A stretch of DNA of 64,000 bases from Blastocatellia bacterium UBA7656 (GCA_002483445.1 DLHY01000054.1:140830-204829); one strand, 5' to 3'; positions 1 to 9,942 are shown, counted from the first letter of the stretch. The notes: a model not told the origin generated them from the letters alone. Made by a program: numbers and translations.

Positions 1-591
1 GAAAGACGGCTACAGGAAAGAGTGCATAAAATCTTAGATCATATACTCAAGCCCTTGATTGACAATGCCAGGTACAAACGAAAAAAACCTTCTCTGCGGG
101 TCAATATAATGCGCGTCAAGCCTTTCCGGTACGCCCTGTATACTCGTTTTTCAAGATGGCCGGTGCCAGAGTTTCTCTTAAAGATCATCGAACCTCGTTT
201 TGTCCAAATATATGAATATGGAATGACTGGCCACACCGACACTAATCTGAGCATCAAGGCTTCTCGCGGCTTTTGCGGTCACTGTTTCAGTAGACAAATG
301 CAGAAGACTTACTACATAGATACCCGTGATATGGAGCAAAAGGATGCCGAACAGGTTTATCTGATTTCCCATGACGAGTATGAGAAAACCAAGCATATAA
401 CTGCTATTACATGCACTCCTCTTATAAGAAAAAAGAAGAGCCTCTTCGGTAGAGATCTGCCGGAAGATCAGTACTTCGGTGTTTTGAATATAGACGCCAC
501 CGACGACATTGGAGCAGATTACCTTCAGCAAGAAAAGGTTCTGAAAGAAATCGAAGCCTTGAGCGTGATAGTTCAAGAGATGTATTCCTGA
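1..591 (+). CDS. GAF-like domain protein, 3' part
   Basis: The reading frame is open to the first base of the window, so the gene probably begins upstream; a GTG at 22 is the only start candidate inside. The first residues are charged and helical (ERRLQERVHKILDHIL), followed by a region resembling a GAF-type sensory domain: strands around the phrases GFCGHCFSR and YFGVLNID and a final helix. This kind of domain usually binds a small ligand or mediates signalling contacts in the cytoplasm. No catalytic motif is visible. A 58-residue ORF follows 61 bp downstream and may be co-transcribed. The GAF assignment rests on general pattern and is tentative. Confidence 0.6.
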   Translation, partial: ERRLQERVHKILDHILKPLIDNARYKRKKPSLRVNIMRVKPFRYALYTRFSRWPVPEFLLKIIEPRFVQIYEYGMTGHTDTNLSIKASRGFCGHCFSRQMQKTYYIDTRDMEQKDAEQVYLISHDEYEKTKHITAITCTPLIRKKKSLFGRDLPEDQYFGVLNIDATDDIGADYLQQEKVLKEIEALSVIVQEMYS

Positions 592-652
592 CAAATTTCT
601 TGACTCTGACAGGACGATTAGCCAAAATACGGAAGTCAACAGGAGGTAGTTT

Positions 653-829
653 ATGAGACAACCGTATCTGAAACTAATCGAAGAAACTCTCAAAGATGGA
701 AAAACCAGGATTTCATATTACGTCTTTGATTCCGGAAATCCGCGACCAACTTTCGAGCAGGCTTTACAGATCGTTTCTACTCCGCCGGTTTTAGAAGAAG
801 ACGATGATTCCAACCGAAAGGCCGGATAA
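653..829 (+). CDS. small hypothetical protein, 58 aa
   Basis: A short ORF starts at ATG 653 behind a strong Shine-Dalgarno sequence (aggaggtag, about 5 nt upstream) and stops at 827-829. The product begins MRQPYLKLIEETLKDG and ends in an acidic then basic tail (EEDDDSNRKAG). I recognise no family. The good ribosome binding site and the close downstream position behind the GAF-like gene argue that it is translated. It ends 26 bp before the convergent end of the sensor kinase. Confidence 0.6.
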   Translation: MRQPYLKLIEETLKDGKTRISYYVFDSGNPRPTFEQALQIVSTPPVLEEDDDSNRKAG

Positions 830-855
830 GTCCGAGCATCTTGCCTGTTAAAGTA

Positions 856-3800
856 TTACTCGCTCACGGGATGCAGCCTCACCTGAACTGTCGCGCCGCC
901 TCCTTCTCGATTACCCAGAGAGATTCCTCCCTGATGTTCTTCAATGATTCGCTGCACTATCGAAAGCCCAAGTCCTGTGCCTCCACGGCGGCGAGTGAAA
1001 AAGGGCTTGAATATATTGGGCAGGTCTTCCGCGCGAAATCCCGGCCCTGAATCCGAAATCATGCATTCGATCCACCGGTCGCCGTCGCTGCCTGTTTCTC
1101 TGGCTTCGATTCTAACCACCCCGCCGCGAGGCGAATGCTGAATGGCATTGTCGATGAGGTTCTGAAATACCTGAACCATTCGCTCGCTGTCTATGAGGAC
1201 TGTCGCCGCGCCATCTTCGATCAGGTTTTCCACTCTGACACTGAGTCGTTCGGCCACGGCGTGCGAATTCTCGACCGCTCTGGCTACGGTCTCCGACAAT
1301 GATTCTTCGGCGAGATGAAGACTGTGAGGCTTGCCGTATTCGAGAAGCTCGCGCATCAGCGAGTTCAATCGTTCGGCCTCCGCGCGAAGCACGCCCAAAT
1401 AATTCTGATATTCCTTTCTTTCTCCGAACCTGGTCTCGAAAGCGTCGAGCGTGGCCGATATGCCGAAGAGCGGATTTCTCACCTCGTGAGCCACGCCCGC
1501 GACGAGTTGTCCCATAGCGGCCATCGTCTCGCTGCGGCGAAGCGATTCCTGAAGATCGAATATGGTCGTCACGTCGCGCGCAACGATGATGACCGCTTCG
1601 CCCGCTTCGAGCATCGAGGCTCGGCTTGCAGTCATATCCCATATAGTGGAGGTCGAGGAGTCCTTAACCTGGCACGATGCCTGGCTCCTCGGCTCATCAA
1701 TCGATGTCGCGATATCAGCCGCCTTTTGCCACGGCTCGTTTCGGGTTATGAGGCGAATGTCCCGGCCTATGATGTCTCCGTAGTCTTTATCGATCATCTC
1801 TTTAGCCACGCGGTTCAATCGTTTCACCACTCCGCGGGAATCGAGTATCACTATGGGAGAGCGTATGGAGTCGAAGGTCTGTCGCCATTCGATGACTGCG
1901 TTTTGCAGAGCAGCCTGAAGCGCGGCTTGCTCTGCTTCCACCTGCTTACGGTCGGTGATATCGCGATTGATGCTCAGTATGGCGATGCGCCCGCCGTATT
2001 CGATGACCGAGCCGTTGACCATAAGATGAATCGGGCTGCCGTCCCGCCTTATATGCACGGTTTCAAATCCCGTGCGAGAGCGATCTCTGAGCGTTTGATA
2101 GATGAACTGCTCGCCGCGAACCACATCCTTCGAAAAATTTTTCAGGCTCATTCCCACAAGCTCATCCTTGCTGAAGCCGTAGAACTCGCACGCGCGGCTG
2201 TTGGCTTCGAGTATGATTTCGTCCTTAGGCTCGAATATGAGGATGGCATCGTTGGCGCTCTCGAAGAGATTGCGGTATTCCATCTCGGATTTGCGCACGG
2301 CTTCTTCGGCGCGCTTGCGGTCGGTGATGTCGTTGGTCGTGGTGAGCAGACAGAGCTTGCCGTCAAGCTCTATGACCTCAGCCGAAAAGAGCGCGTCGCG
2401 CTCCTCTCCCCCTTTGGTCTTGTAGCGCAACTCCATGTTGTGAATTCTTCCCTGCTCGTCGAGCGCGCGCCTCATGCGGTCGCGGTCCGAAGTGTCTACC
2501 CAGAGTCCGATTTCTCCGGGCGAGCGGCCTATCATCTCATCGCGGGTGTAGCCGGTCGTTTCAAGGGCGCTTTCGTTGACGCTGATATAGCGACTGTCGC
2601 TGAACGTGGCTATGCTCATCGGATGCGGGCTGAGATTGAAAGCCTTGAAGAATCTTTCTTCCGAAATGCGCAGAGCTTCTTCGGTGCGGCGGCGATGGGT
2701 GACATCTCTTTGCATCCCCCACACTCTAATCAAACAGCCGTTTTCCACGATCCCCGTGCTGTTGTTGAGAAAGTAGAGTATGTTTCCTTCGCGGTCATGC
2801 TCTCGCGTTTCCAGGTCGGTAAACCTGTGTCCGGCTAGCACCCAGTCCATCATCCACTGGAGTTGCTCTTCATGCGGGGCCGCCCAGAACTCGCCTATTC
2901 TTCGCCCGATCAGAGGATCAGGGCTGTCGTATCCGTACATACGGGCGAAAGCCTCGTTGCATTCGGCGAGATAAGCGCGCTGGAGGAACAACTCAGCCTG
3001 CTCTCTTGTTGAAAGATCGACCGCTATGGGTTGATCCATCTCGATGCGGAAAACTCCTTCGCTGCTGTTTGCGACAAACGCGCGGTAACGCTCTTCGCTC
3101 GCTCGCAGCGCCTCTTCGGCGCGCTTGCGCTCGGTTATATCGAAGGAGGTCGCCAGCACTGCCTGCTCTCCCTGGTAGCTGATGACGTTCGCGTTGATAT
3201 ACACCCATCGCTCCTCGCCGCTTTTGGTGATCACTTTCGCTTCGTATCGCGAAGGGGCCTCTGCGCCACTCTGTCGCGCAATCGCGCGCTGGCGAATGGT
3301 GTCGCGGAAGTCCGGGTGAAAAGGCTCCCAGATATCCATCCCCAGCAACTCGTCGCGGGCGTAGCCGGTGATTTTTTCAGCAGCCGAGTTCGCATAGATG
3401 TATCGCGCGCCCCGGTAGATATAGAGTCCTGCGCTTATGGTTTCAGCCAGAGTTCTGAGCAGAGACTCGCTTTCGCGCAATGCTTCTTCGGCGCGCTTGC
3501 GCTCGGTGATGTCTTCGGTCGTGGTGAGCAGACACTGGTCGCCATCGATTTCGATCATCTCAGCCGAGAAAAGCCCCTGTCGCGCTTCGCCCGAACGGGT
3601 TCGAAACCTGATTTCAAGCGCGCTGATCCTGCCTTCTTCTTCGAGCAACTGCAACACATTGAGGCGATCTTTTTCATCCGTCCAGAAATTCAATTCCTGC
3701 GGAGTGCGGCCTATTATCTCATCGCGCGTGTAGCCGATCATTCGCGCTACGCTTTCATTGACATCGATGAAGCGGCGGTCTTTCACACGCATGATGCTCA

Positions 3801-4938
3801 TCGGGCGAGGGCTGGCCTTGAAGGCTTTCGAGAATCTCGCTTCGCTCGCGCGCAGAGCTTCTTCGGTCTGCTTGCGCTCGGTTATGTCCTGCGCCGCTCC
3901 GATCACACGCACTGCCCGCCCGTTTTCGTCGCGAAAGGTAGCCCCTCGCGAGGCCAGCCATCTCGCGCCGCCTTCCAGCATTATTCGAAACTCCAGATTG
4001 AAAGGCGCGCTCTCTTTGATAGCGCGCAGGGCGGCCTCTTCGACCGCCGGGCGATCAGAGGGGTGAACGACGTTGAGAAATTCCTGAAAGGTGCCAAGCG
4101 GCGGCCCCACCTGAGCGTACCGGCCCGAAGTCTGTCTTCCAGTCGCAACGTCGATCTCCCAGATATCGAGATTGGCGGCAGAAGCGGCCAGACGCAGTTG
4201 CTGCTCGCTTTCGCGCAGCGCGTCGGAAGCTTTCAGGACGTTTTCTCTTTCTTCTTCGAGAAGCCATATCACCAGACCCAGACCTATGGCCGATTGCAGG
4301 GGAAAGTCGAGCAGCATCCCGTAATGCAGTTGGGTGAATAACTGCATGTTGAAAATCACGTCGACGGCGACCAGAGAAAAATAAGCTATGTGATAAAGCC
4401 CTGACACCACCATAGCCAGTCCAGTCAGCCTTCGCCCGAAACTTTTCCTTCTCGTCCATCCGCGAAATATTCCATAAGCCCCCAGACAAAAAGCCGCTCC
4501 GGTTATCAGCCATTCCTCGCCGACGCCTAAGAGATTGCGAGCCTCCTGTCCGAGATGGTCGCTTCTGACTATAAGTGCGGCAAAGAGAGCCGCCGTCATC
4601 GAGCCGAGGAGGACGATTCTGATGAATCGCTGAGACACGCTTTTGCCCGTCGCCATCTCGTAAGCCCCGAACAAAAGCCAGGAGACTTGTAAGTAACTGG
4701 CCGCGATCACGATGAGGGTGACGGTGAAGGCAAGCCATTTGTTGGAGAGCAGCGAAGGAGAAAAAAACGGCGTCGTCGAGGCCAGAAGACGAACCGCCGA
4801 GGCCAGCCAGCTTTTCGACCACAGCAGTAAATATCTTCGACCGTACAGCCTGTGGAAATAACCAAGTACGATCGCAAGCAGGACAGCGCCCCCGCATTGC
4901 AGCAGCAACATCGCAATCGTTATGTGAATAGTCTTCAC
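856..4938 (-). CDS. membrane sensor histidine kinase with seven PAS domains
   Basis: A 1360-residue hybrid-free sensor kinase. Residues 1-240 hold about seven hydrophobic segments, forming an integral membrane sensor. Then come seven consecutive PAS/PAC units, each closing with a typical DITERK/DVT linker. The kinase core follows: a HisKA dimerisation segment with the phospho-acceptor His in VAHEVRNPL, then a HATPase_c domain with NLIDNAIQHS (N box), DSGPGF (G1) and GTGLGLSIV (G2). No receiver domain and no adjacent response regulator are present, so its partner is encoded elsewhere. The start is GTG at 4938, chosen for GGAGG 8 nt upstream. PAS units 2 and 5 are alike (SPRPMSI and SPHPMSI), suggesting internal duplication. 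The signal is unknown. Confidence 0.92.
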   Translation of the reverse strand: MKTIHITIAMLLLQCGGAVLLAIVLGYFHRLYGRRYLLLWSKSWLASAVRLLASTTPFFSPSLLSNKWLAFTVTLIVIAASYLQVSWLLFGAYEMATGKSVSQRFIRIVLLGSMTAALFAALIVRSDHLGQEARNLLGVGEEWLITGAAFCLGAYGIFRGWTRRKSFGRRLTGLAMVVSGLYHIAYFSLVAVDVIFNMQLFTQLHYGMLLDFPLQSAIGLGLVIWLLEEERENVLKASDALRESEQQLRLAASAANLDIWEIDVATGRQTSGRYAQVGPPLGTFQEFLNVVHPSDRPAVEEAALRAIKESAPFNLEFRIMLEGGARWLASRGATFRDENGRAVRVIGAAQDITERKQTEEALRASEARFSKAFKASPRPMSIMRVKDRRFIDVNESVARMIGYTRDEIIGRTPQELNFWTDEKDRLNVLQLLEEEGRISALEIRFRTRSGEARQGLFSAEMIEIDGDQCLLTTTEDITERKRAEEALRESESLLRTLAETISAGLYIYRGARYIYANSAAEKITGYARDELLGMDIWEPFHPDFRDTIRQRAIARQSGAEAPSRYEAKVITKSGEERWVYINANVISYQGEQAVLATSFDITERKRAEEALRASEERYRAFVANSSEGVFRIEMDQPIAVDLSTREQAELFLQRAYLAECNEAFARMYGYDSPDPLIGRRIGEFWAAPHEEQLQWMMDWVLAGHRFTDLETREHDREGNILYFLNNSTGIVENGCLIRVWGMQRDVTHRRRTEEALRISEERFFKAFNLSPHPMSIATFSDSRYISVNESALETTGYTRDEMIGRSPGEIGLWVDTSDRDRMRRALDEQGRIHNMELRYKTKGGEERDALFSAEVIELDGKLCLLTTTNDITDRKRAEEAVRKSEMEYRNLFESANDAILIFEPKDEIILEANSRACEFYGFSKDELVGMSLKNFSKDVVRGEQFIYQTLRDRSRTGFETVHIRRDGSPIHLMVNGSVIEYGGRIAILSINRDITDRKQVEAEQAALQAALQNAVIEWRQTFDSIRSPIVILDSRGVVKRLNRVAKEMIDKDYGDIIGRDIRLITRNEPWQKAADIATSIDEPRSQASCQVKDSSTSTIWDMTASRASMLEAGEAVIIVARDVTTIFDLQESLRRSETMAAMGQLVAGVAHEVRNPLFGISATLDAFETRFGERKEYQNYLGVLRAEAERLNSLMRELLEYGKPHSLHLAEESLSETVARAVENSHAVAERLSVRVENLIEDGAATVLIDSERMVQVFQNLIDNAIQHSPRGGVVRIEARETGSDGDRWIECMISDSGPGFRAEDLPNIFKPFFTRRRGGTGLGLSIVQRIIEEHQGGISLGNREGGGATVQVRLHPVSE

Positions 4939-5093
4939 TGCGCCGACCTCCCCTCGCAGGCATTATGCCTTCTCGCAGCGTCAGTACGGATGTAATCAGG
5001 GGCCGCGTGTCAATATACCCCTTATCGCGCGGCGAGCAAATACATTTCAAATACCGTCCCGCGGGGCAGATGTGGTAGACTTCGCCCTCACTC

Positions 5094-5107
5094 GTCAGAC
5101 CTCTGAC
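5094..5107. promoter_or_regulatory. 14-bp palindrome, possible operator
   Basis: GTCAGA-CC-TCTGAC is a perfect inverted repeat in the 250-bp divergent region between the sensor kinase and the RyR/AAA gene, about 85 bp upstream of the latter's start. A dimeric regulator could bind it. No matching second copy was seen, so this is only a candidate. Confidence 0.3.
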
Positions 5108-5189
5108 CTCTTTTCCATGTCGCTTTTACGCGGCATCCGGAAATAATGAAAGCCTGTAGCCGTTGCGCTATTCGGCGGGAGGGAAAACC

Positions 5190-8108
5190 ATGAAGACCGT
5201 AATCATTTCGGGCGACCTGCTCTGGGATTACAACCTCGCCCAGCATCCACTCGCTCAGGCAGCCTATCGCAAAGACCCGCTGCAACGCTCCCGACTCTCC
5301 AACCGCGCGGGTGGAGCCTGGTACGTGGAAGACATGATAAGGCTTGCCTGCTCGGATACGGATGCCGATATCAGCGCCGCTCGCCGTCCGACAAATCCTT
5401 TCGGTCAGGAAATAGCCGGCATAGGTCGGGGCTATTCTCTTTGGTCTTTGCATGAGCACAACCTCGAAAGCAAAAAGAAAAATGACCGGGTGTGGCGCAT
5501 CAGTCAGTTCCTCGGCTGCGAAACACCCGACGAGCCGCTGCCTTTCTTAATCGAACAGGACATACCTGACCCGGACGCGCTCGTCATCGAAGACCTGGGA
5601 CTGGGTTTCAGGTCTCATGAAAAATTATGGCCGGCCGCGCTAGGCGAGCGCGGGAACCCGAAAAGAATCATCCTTAAAACCACTTCGCCCATCGAAGGGC
5701 CGCTATGGGAGCCGCTATGGGAACGTCTGTTGAAGACCTGTTACAAGATAACGGCAAAGACTCTGGAACATCTGCAAGCAGACGGGCTTCCTTCCCCGAT
5801 CATGGATAAACTCCGCCCCCTCGACAACGCGCCGTTTGAGGGGGAAGACAGATTCCTGTCGACAATCAGACAGGCAATCGGCCAGGAGGAGGCCAGACGT
5901 TATGAAAAAGCGATTCTCCATCGCGCCTTTTTCACCGACAGCCTAGCCGACCGCCTCATAGTCGTTATGCCCGCGACGGTGCTGCGAGCGACAGGCGCGA
6001 ACATATCTGAGGCTCTGAGTTGGGATCGCACTATCGAAGAAACCGTCCGCGAATTCGAAAGCGGCAACTCCACACAGTATCTCGGACGATGCCGCCGCGT
6101 GATAGTTCATTTCGGCGACGCGGGCGCGGCGAGTTTCACCCGTTGCCAACCTCTGCCCGACGGCCCGGAACCGCTGCTCGACCGCCTGCACTTCGAACGT
6201 TTCCTCTATCATCCCGACTCGCTCGAAGGAACGTGGATGGCCAAACGACCCGGCAAGACTTTCGGCGTCACCTCGATACTGACGGCTGCAATCGTCCGTC
6301 ACGAACTGGAGCCTGAAAGCTATCCTCTTTATATCGCGCTTTGTCACGGCCTTGCCGCAGCCGAGATCAGCCACGAGATCGGAGGAGGATCGCATGACCT
6401 CGACACCGAGGCGGCTAACGAGCATCTGCGCCAGACGCTTCTTCCTCCCCCGAAACCGGGCGCGGAGAGCAGGGACGGATTTCATCTCATAAAAGACCTC
6501 GCGCGGCCCGAATCGGTTTACTGCACGGCTTACCCTTCGACCCTGCTCGACGAAACGCTGTTAAGATCCGGCTCGGCGAAAAGAGAATTCAAATCCGATC
6601 TGCTTCAGGATATAACGGGCGAAGGACTGGAATACGTCGCCGCCAAAGCTATGGATGTTGCGCTCAGAGGCCCGCGAGAAGTGCTGCGCGCCGCGCCCGA
6701 AGCCCACTATGGAAGCTATCGCACCGCAGATCGAGAAGAGATAGAGCGCATCAACTCTATCCGCAGCCTGATAATCGCTTATCAGGAAAACCCGCAGGAC
6801 ACTCGCCCGCTGTCGATTGCCGTCTTCGGCCCGCCCGGATCGGGCAAATCGTTCGCAATCAAACAACTCGCCTCGGAACTCTTCGGCGAACGCAAAGCCG
6901 TACTCGAATTCAATCTCTCGCAGTTCGCCGCGATTCAAAATCTTCAGGACGCCTTTCATCAGATAGTCGATGCCTCGGTTCAGGGACAAACGCCTTTGAT
7001 ATTCTGGGACGAATTCGACACGGCGAAAGAAGGTCAGGCTTTAGGATGGCTCAAGGAATTTCTCGCCCCCATGCAGGACGCGAAGTTTCAAACAGGAAAT
7101 CTCACTCACCTTCTCGGCAAAGCCATCTTCGTGTTCGCCGGAGGCACGAGGCCGGATTTTCAAAGCTTCGACCGCTCGGACGATGAAAGCGACGAAGGCA
7201 AATACTTCAGAGGGGTGAAAGGGCCGGATTTCGTGAGCCGCCTTCGCGGGTTCGTCAACATCAAGGGGCCAAACCCCGTGACCGAAGGCGGAGATGTGGC
7301 CTATTTGATTCGCCGCGCGGTGTTGCTGCGCTCGATCATCGAGAGGTCTCATACTCATCTCATTGATGAGGCCACGCGCGTCGCCGCCATCAGCACCAGC
7401 GTCATAAAAGGATTCCTGCGGGTTGAAAAATATCTTCACGGAGCGCGCTCGCTCGAAGCGGTGGTCAACATGAGCGGGCTTGCTCACGCGCAGTATTTCG
7501 GCCCGGCGCAGTTGCCTTCCGAATCTCTGCTCCGCCTGCACGTGACGGAAGATTTTCTCCAACTTGTCAAAGAAGGACAACTCGAATCCAATGTGATTGA
7601 AGCTATCGCCCGCGACATCCATGAAAGGTGGAGCAGGAATCGGCTCTCTCACGGCTGGAAGTGCGGAAGCCCGCGCGATGACCTTATGATGGTGCATCCG
7701 ATGCTGCGGCCTTATGAAAAGCTTTCGGAACCCGAGAAAGAAAAAAACCGCCTGCCTGCCCGTCTCACTCAGGCGAAACTGGCCGACGCGGGATACCGCA
7801 TCGTGCGCCGCCGCAGAGACGATCAGGCTTCTTCAAGCCCGCCTCGATTTACCGACGAAGAATATGAGAAGCTGCTCAGGATAGAACACGACATCTGGCT
7901 GCGGGAATACCTCATCAACGGATACGAGTGGGCTGAAACGACGAAAGACCATTTGCGTCTTCATCGCGACATAGTGCCTTTTGAAAAAGTGCCTCGCGAG
8001 GATCAGGAACTGGATCGGGAAAATGTCGATTCGATCCTCGTTACGCTGTGGGAAAATGGCTACACGCTCGTAAAGGTGGGCCAGACCTTGCGCGCCTCGT
8101 CGGATTGA
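5190..8108 (+). CDS. PfkB-like / AAA ATPase with two C-terminal RyR domains
   Basis: A 972-residue protein; ATG 5190 is preferred over 5163 because GGGAGGG lies just upstream. The N-terminal part (TVIISGDLLWDYNL, later GKTFGVTSILTAA) resembles a ribokinase/PfkB-like fold, with no certainty that it is catalytic. A P-loop ATPase follows: Walker A GPPGSGKS near residue 547 and Walker B PLIFWDEFD near 601. The C-terminus carries two RyR-type units (about 790-870 and 887-968) with the pattern H-x2-W ... GW/GY ... P-x-L/I-x-P-(Y/F)-E ... GY. RyR domains are thought to bind nucleotide-derived ligands. The SLOG-SLATT gene starts 39 bp downstream on the same strand, suggesting a ligand-sensing ATPase paired with a membrane effector. 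The role is inferred. Confidence 0.72.
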   Translation: MKTVIISGDLLWDYNLAQHPLAQAAYRKDPLQRSRLSNRAGGAWYVEDMIRLACSDTDADISAARRPTNPFGQEIAGIGRGYSLWSLHEHNLESKKKNDRVWRISQFLGCETPDEPLPFLIEQDIPDPDALVIEDLGLGFRSHEKLWPAALGERGNPKRIILKTTSPIEGPLWEPLWERLLKTCYKITAKTLEHLQADGLPSPIMDKLRPLDNAPFEGEDRFLSTIRQAIGQEEARRYEKAILHRAFFTDSLADRLIVVMPATVLRATGANISEALSWDRTIEETVREFESGNSTQYLGRCRRVIVHFGDAGAASFTRCQPLPDGPEPLLDRLHFERFLYHPDSLEGTWMAKRPGKTFGVTSILTAAIVRHELEPESYPLYIALCHGLAAAEISHEIGGGSHDLDTEAANEHLRQTLLPPPKPGAESRDGFHLIKDLARPESVYCTAYPSTLLDETLLRSGSAKREFKSDLLQDITGEGLEYVAAKAMDVALRGPREVLRAAPEAHYGSYRTADREEIERINSIRSLIIAYQENPQDTRPLSIAVFGPPGSGKSFAIKQLASELFGERKAVLEFNLSQFAAIQNLQDAFHQIVDASVQGQTPLIFWDEFDTAKEGQALGWLKEFLAPMQDAKFQTGNLTHLLGKAIFVFAGGTRPDFQSFDRSDDESDEGKYFRGVKGPDFVSRLRGFVNIKGPNPVTEGGDVAYLIRRAVLLRSIIERSHTHLIDEATRVAAISTSVIKGFLRVEKYLHGARSLEAVVNMSGLAHAQYFGPAQLPSESLLRLHVTEDFLQLVKEGQLESNVIEAIARDIHERWSRNRLSHGWKCGSPRDDLMMVHPMLRPYEKLSEPEKEKNRLPARLTQAKLADAGYRIVRRRRDDQASSSPPRFTDEEYEKLLRIEHDIWLREYLINGYEWAETTKDHLRLHRDIVPFEKVPREDQELDRENVDSILVTLWENGYTLVKVGQTLRASSD

Positions 8109-8147
8109 CGGGCGCTGATAAACCCTTTCGGAGATTGACGCAGAACT

Positions 8148-9794
8148 ATGGCTGATGATTCGGAATTGCTCTACCCGGACATTCCATTCCGCATTCGAAT
8201 AGGCGTGGTGGGCGGCGGCTTGTATGATGAAAAAGAACTCGCCGGACTGATAAAAGAAATTCTCAGCCGTATCCGCGCGCTCTTCGACGACGATTCGCGA
8301 AAAACTCTCGATGAGTGCAAACGCACTGATCTGACCTTTTCGGTTTTGACTCCTCTCGCCAAAAACGCCGAGCGAGCCGTTGCGCGTGAAATTTCAAGCC
8401 ACCCCCGCGCGTCCATAGAAGCGATTCTTCCTCTGAGCCGGGAGGATTGCCTTCAGTCGCTTGATTCAGACGACGCGCGAAAGGAATTTGAAGAACTGCT
8501 GGGTCGAGCCAAGCGGCCCGTCTTGCTGAGAAGCGAACCGATCACGGAACGAGTCGCTCCCGTCGATCTCGCCCATGCCCGCGAGCGCGCGATGAAGGAA
8601 GCCACTCGCTACATAATCGATCACTCGGATGTGTTGATCGCAGTTTCCGACGATGCTCAGGCAAGCGAAGCCGCCCGTTATGCGAAAAGGAAGAACCGGC
8701 CCGTGATCGAGATTTCGTCCAGCGAGACTTTATCGTTTTCTATCACAGCGGGACATGGGTTGAGCGCGAAATCGCTTCCCGGCATAGAGCGATTCAACTC
8801 TGCGGGCGTCCCTCGCGCTGTGATGGAAAGGTACATCGAACATGTCAGCCGTGAGTTGTTCAGGGAAGACGACCGAATAGCGGAAGAGGCCAGGAGCGAA
8901 GCGCGCGAAAAGATTCTGCCGTTTTATGTGTGGGCGTCCGCGCTGGCAAAGCGCAATCAGAAGCTTTACCGTCGGGCAGGCACTTTCGTCTACACGTTCT
9001 CGGCCATCTCAGTCGCCGCCGTCGCGCTTGCCACTCAGATTCATACTTTGTCTCTTGCAGCTTTCTCTGTGGAATTTTTTCTGCTGGCGGCGATACTCGT
9101 CATAATCTGGATGGCGAATCGCAGGCGGACGCACAAGAACTGGATCGAGAGTCGCTACCTTGCCGAGCGCGTCAGATCAGCCAGCTTCCTCGCCGTGTGC
9201 GGGGCGGAATGCTCGGCCATATATGTTCCGCCTCATCTGGGCGCGAGGGATCAATCGGACGACTGGGTTGCGATGACCTTCAACGAAATATGGAGGGGCG
9301 TAAGAGCGAGCGAGCCGAGCGGGGAGTCGTGCCAATCTTATGTCGCTTTCATTCGCAGGCGATGGATAAGAGATCAGATCAAATATCACAGAGGGAAATG
9401 GAAGAGGGCCGAGCGGATAAGCCATTTTCTGGAGCGGGCAGGCCATTGGGTATTCGCTCTGGCGATGACCGCAGCTTTGCTCCACATCCTGCTCGGACTG
9501 CAACACCGCTGGCACGCGGAAGGGCTGGAGAAGACGCTGACCTTTCTGGCAATCGCGCTGCCTGCCGTCGGAGCTTCGATTGGCGGAATACGAGCGCATC
9601 GCGAATATTCGCGCCTTGCAAAGCGAAGCCGGAACATGACAGCCAATCTCAAGCGATTGAACATGAGGTTGATGACGGTAAGGGATTTCGAAGAGTTGCA
9701 TTACCTGCTGCGAGAGACTGAAGAACTGATGATGGAAGAAGCTCAGGACTGGATGATGACTATGAGCTTCGCCAAGCTTGAGCCTCCCGGTTGA
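8148..9794 (+). CDS. SLOG-domain protein with SLATT-like membrane effector region
   Basis: A 548-residue protein. Residues 15-210 form a Rossmann-like SLOG/LOG domain: IGVVGGG near the start, a central AREISSHP...AILPLSREDC segment and DVLIAVSDD. Two pairs of hydrophobic segments follow (about 276-298 and 305-325; 430-452 and 463-484). Basic helices around them (NRRRTHKNWIESRYLAERVR; GGIRAHREYSRLAKRS) are typical of SLATT/DUF4231 proteins, which are proposed pore-forming effectors triggered by nucleotide ligands sensed by SLOG domains. It sits 39 bp behind the RyR/AAA gene, so the two probably act together at the membrane. The family assignment is from pattern only; the effector role is inference from the known SLOG-SLATT association. 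Confidence 0.75.
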   Translation: MADDSELLYPDIPFRIRIGVVGGGLYDEKELAGLIKEILSRIRALFDDDSRKTLDECKRTDLTFSVLTPLAKNAERAVAREISSHPRASIEAILPLSREDCLQSLDSDDARKEFEELLGRAKRPVLLRSEPITERVAPVDLAHARERAMKEATRYIIDHSDVLIAVSDDAQASEAARYAKRKNRPVIEISSSETLSFSITAGHGLSAKSLPGIERFNSAGVPRAVMERYIEHVSRELFREDDRIAEEARSEAREKILPFYVWASALAKRNQKLYRRAGTFVYTFSAISVAAVALATQIHTLSLAAFSVEFFLLAAILVIIWMANRRRTHKNWIESRYLAERVRSASFLAVCGAECSAIYVPPHLGARDQSDDWVAMTFNEIWRGVRASEPSGESCQSYVAFIRRRWIRDQIKYHRGKWKRAERISHFLERAGHWVFALAMTAALLHILLGLQHRWHAEGLEKTLTFLAIALPAVGASIGGIRAHREYSRLAKRSRNMTANLKRLNMRLMTVRDFEELHYLLRETEELMMEEAQDWMMTMSFAKLEPPG

Positions 9795-9811
9795 GCGGAC
9801 AGGTTGCAGTG

Positions 9812-9942
9812 TTATAGCGGCTTGCATAAGTGTGAACAGCGAAACGGGTTCCTGACGCAGGGACGCAGAGAAGAGTCTTTTCGTAATCGAAAAGCTCATC
9901 GCTTTTTCTCTTTCCTGTCCATTCAATCGAAAGCCGCTGTAA
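9812..9942. repeat. short variant of the nested-palindrome element
   Basis: The left end TTATAGCGGCTTGCA...GAACAG and the right end CCTGTCCATTC...GCCGCTGTAA are inverted copies of each other. They match the ends of the longer elements at 28330-28658 and 38378-38673. The interior differs and holds its own palindrome (CTTTTCG-TA-ATCGAAAAG, imperfect). With the heptamer array next to it, this element accounts for the gap 9795-10128, which has no gene. Confidence 0.6.

Noticed and set aside
1315..2838. A 507-codon open frame on the + strand across the sensor kinase gene
   Set aside because: It is antisense to a clear 7-PAS histidine kinase. High GC and codon bias leave long open antisense frames, and the translation matches no family and has no ribosome binding site.
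3031..4341. A 436-codon + strand open frame inside the sensor kinase
   Set aside because: Same reason: it is the complement of PAS repeats, including repeated peptides that mirror the repeated domains.
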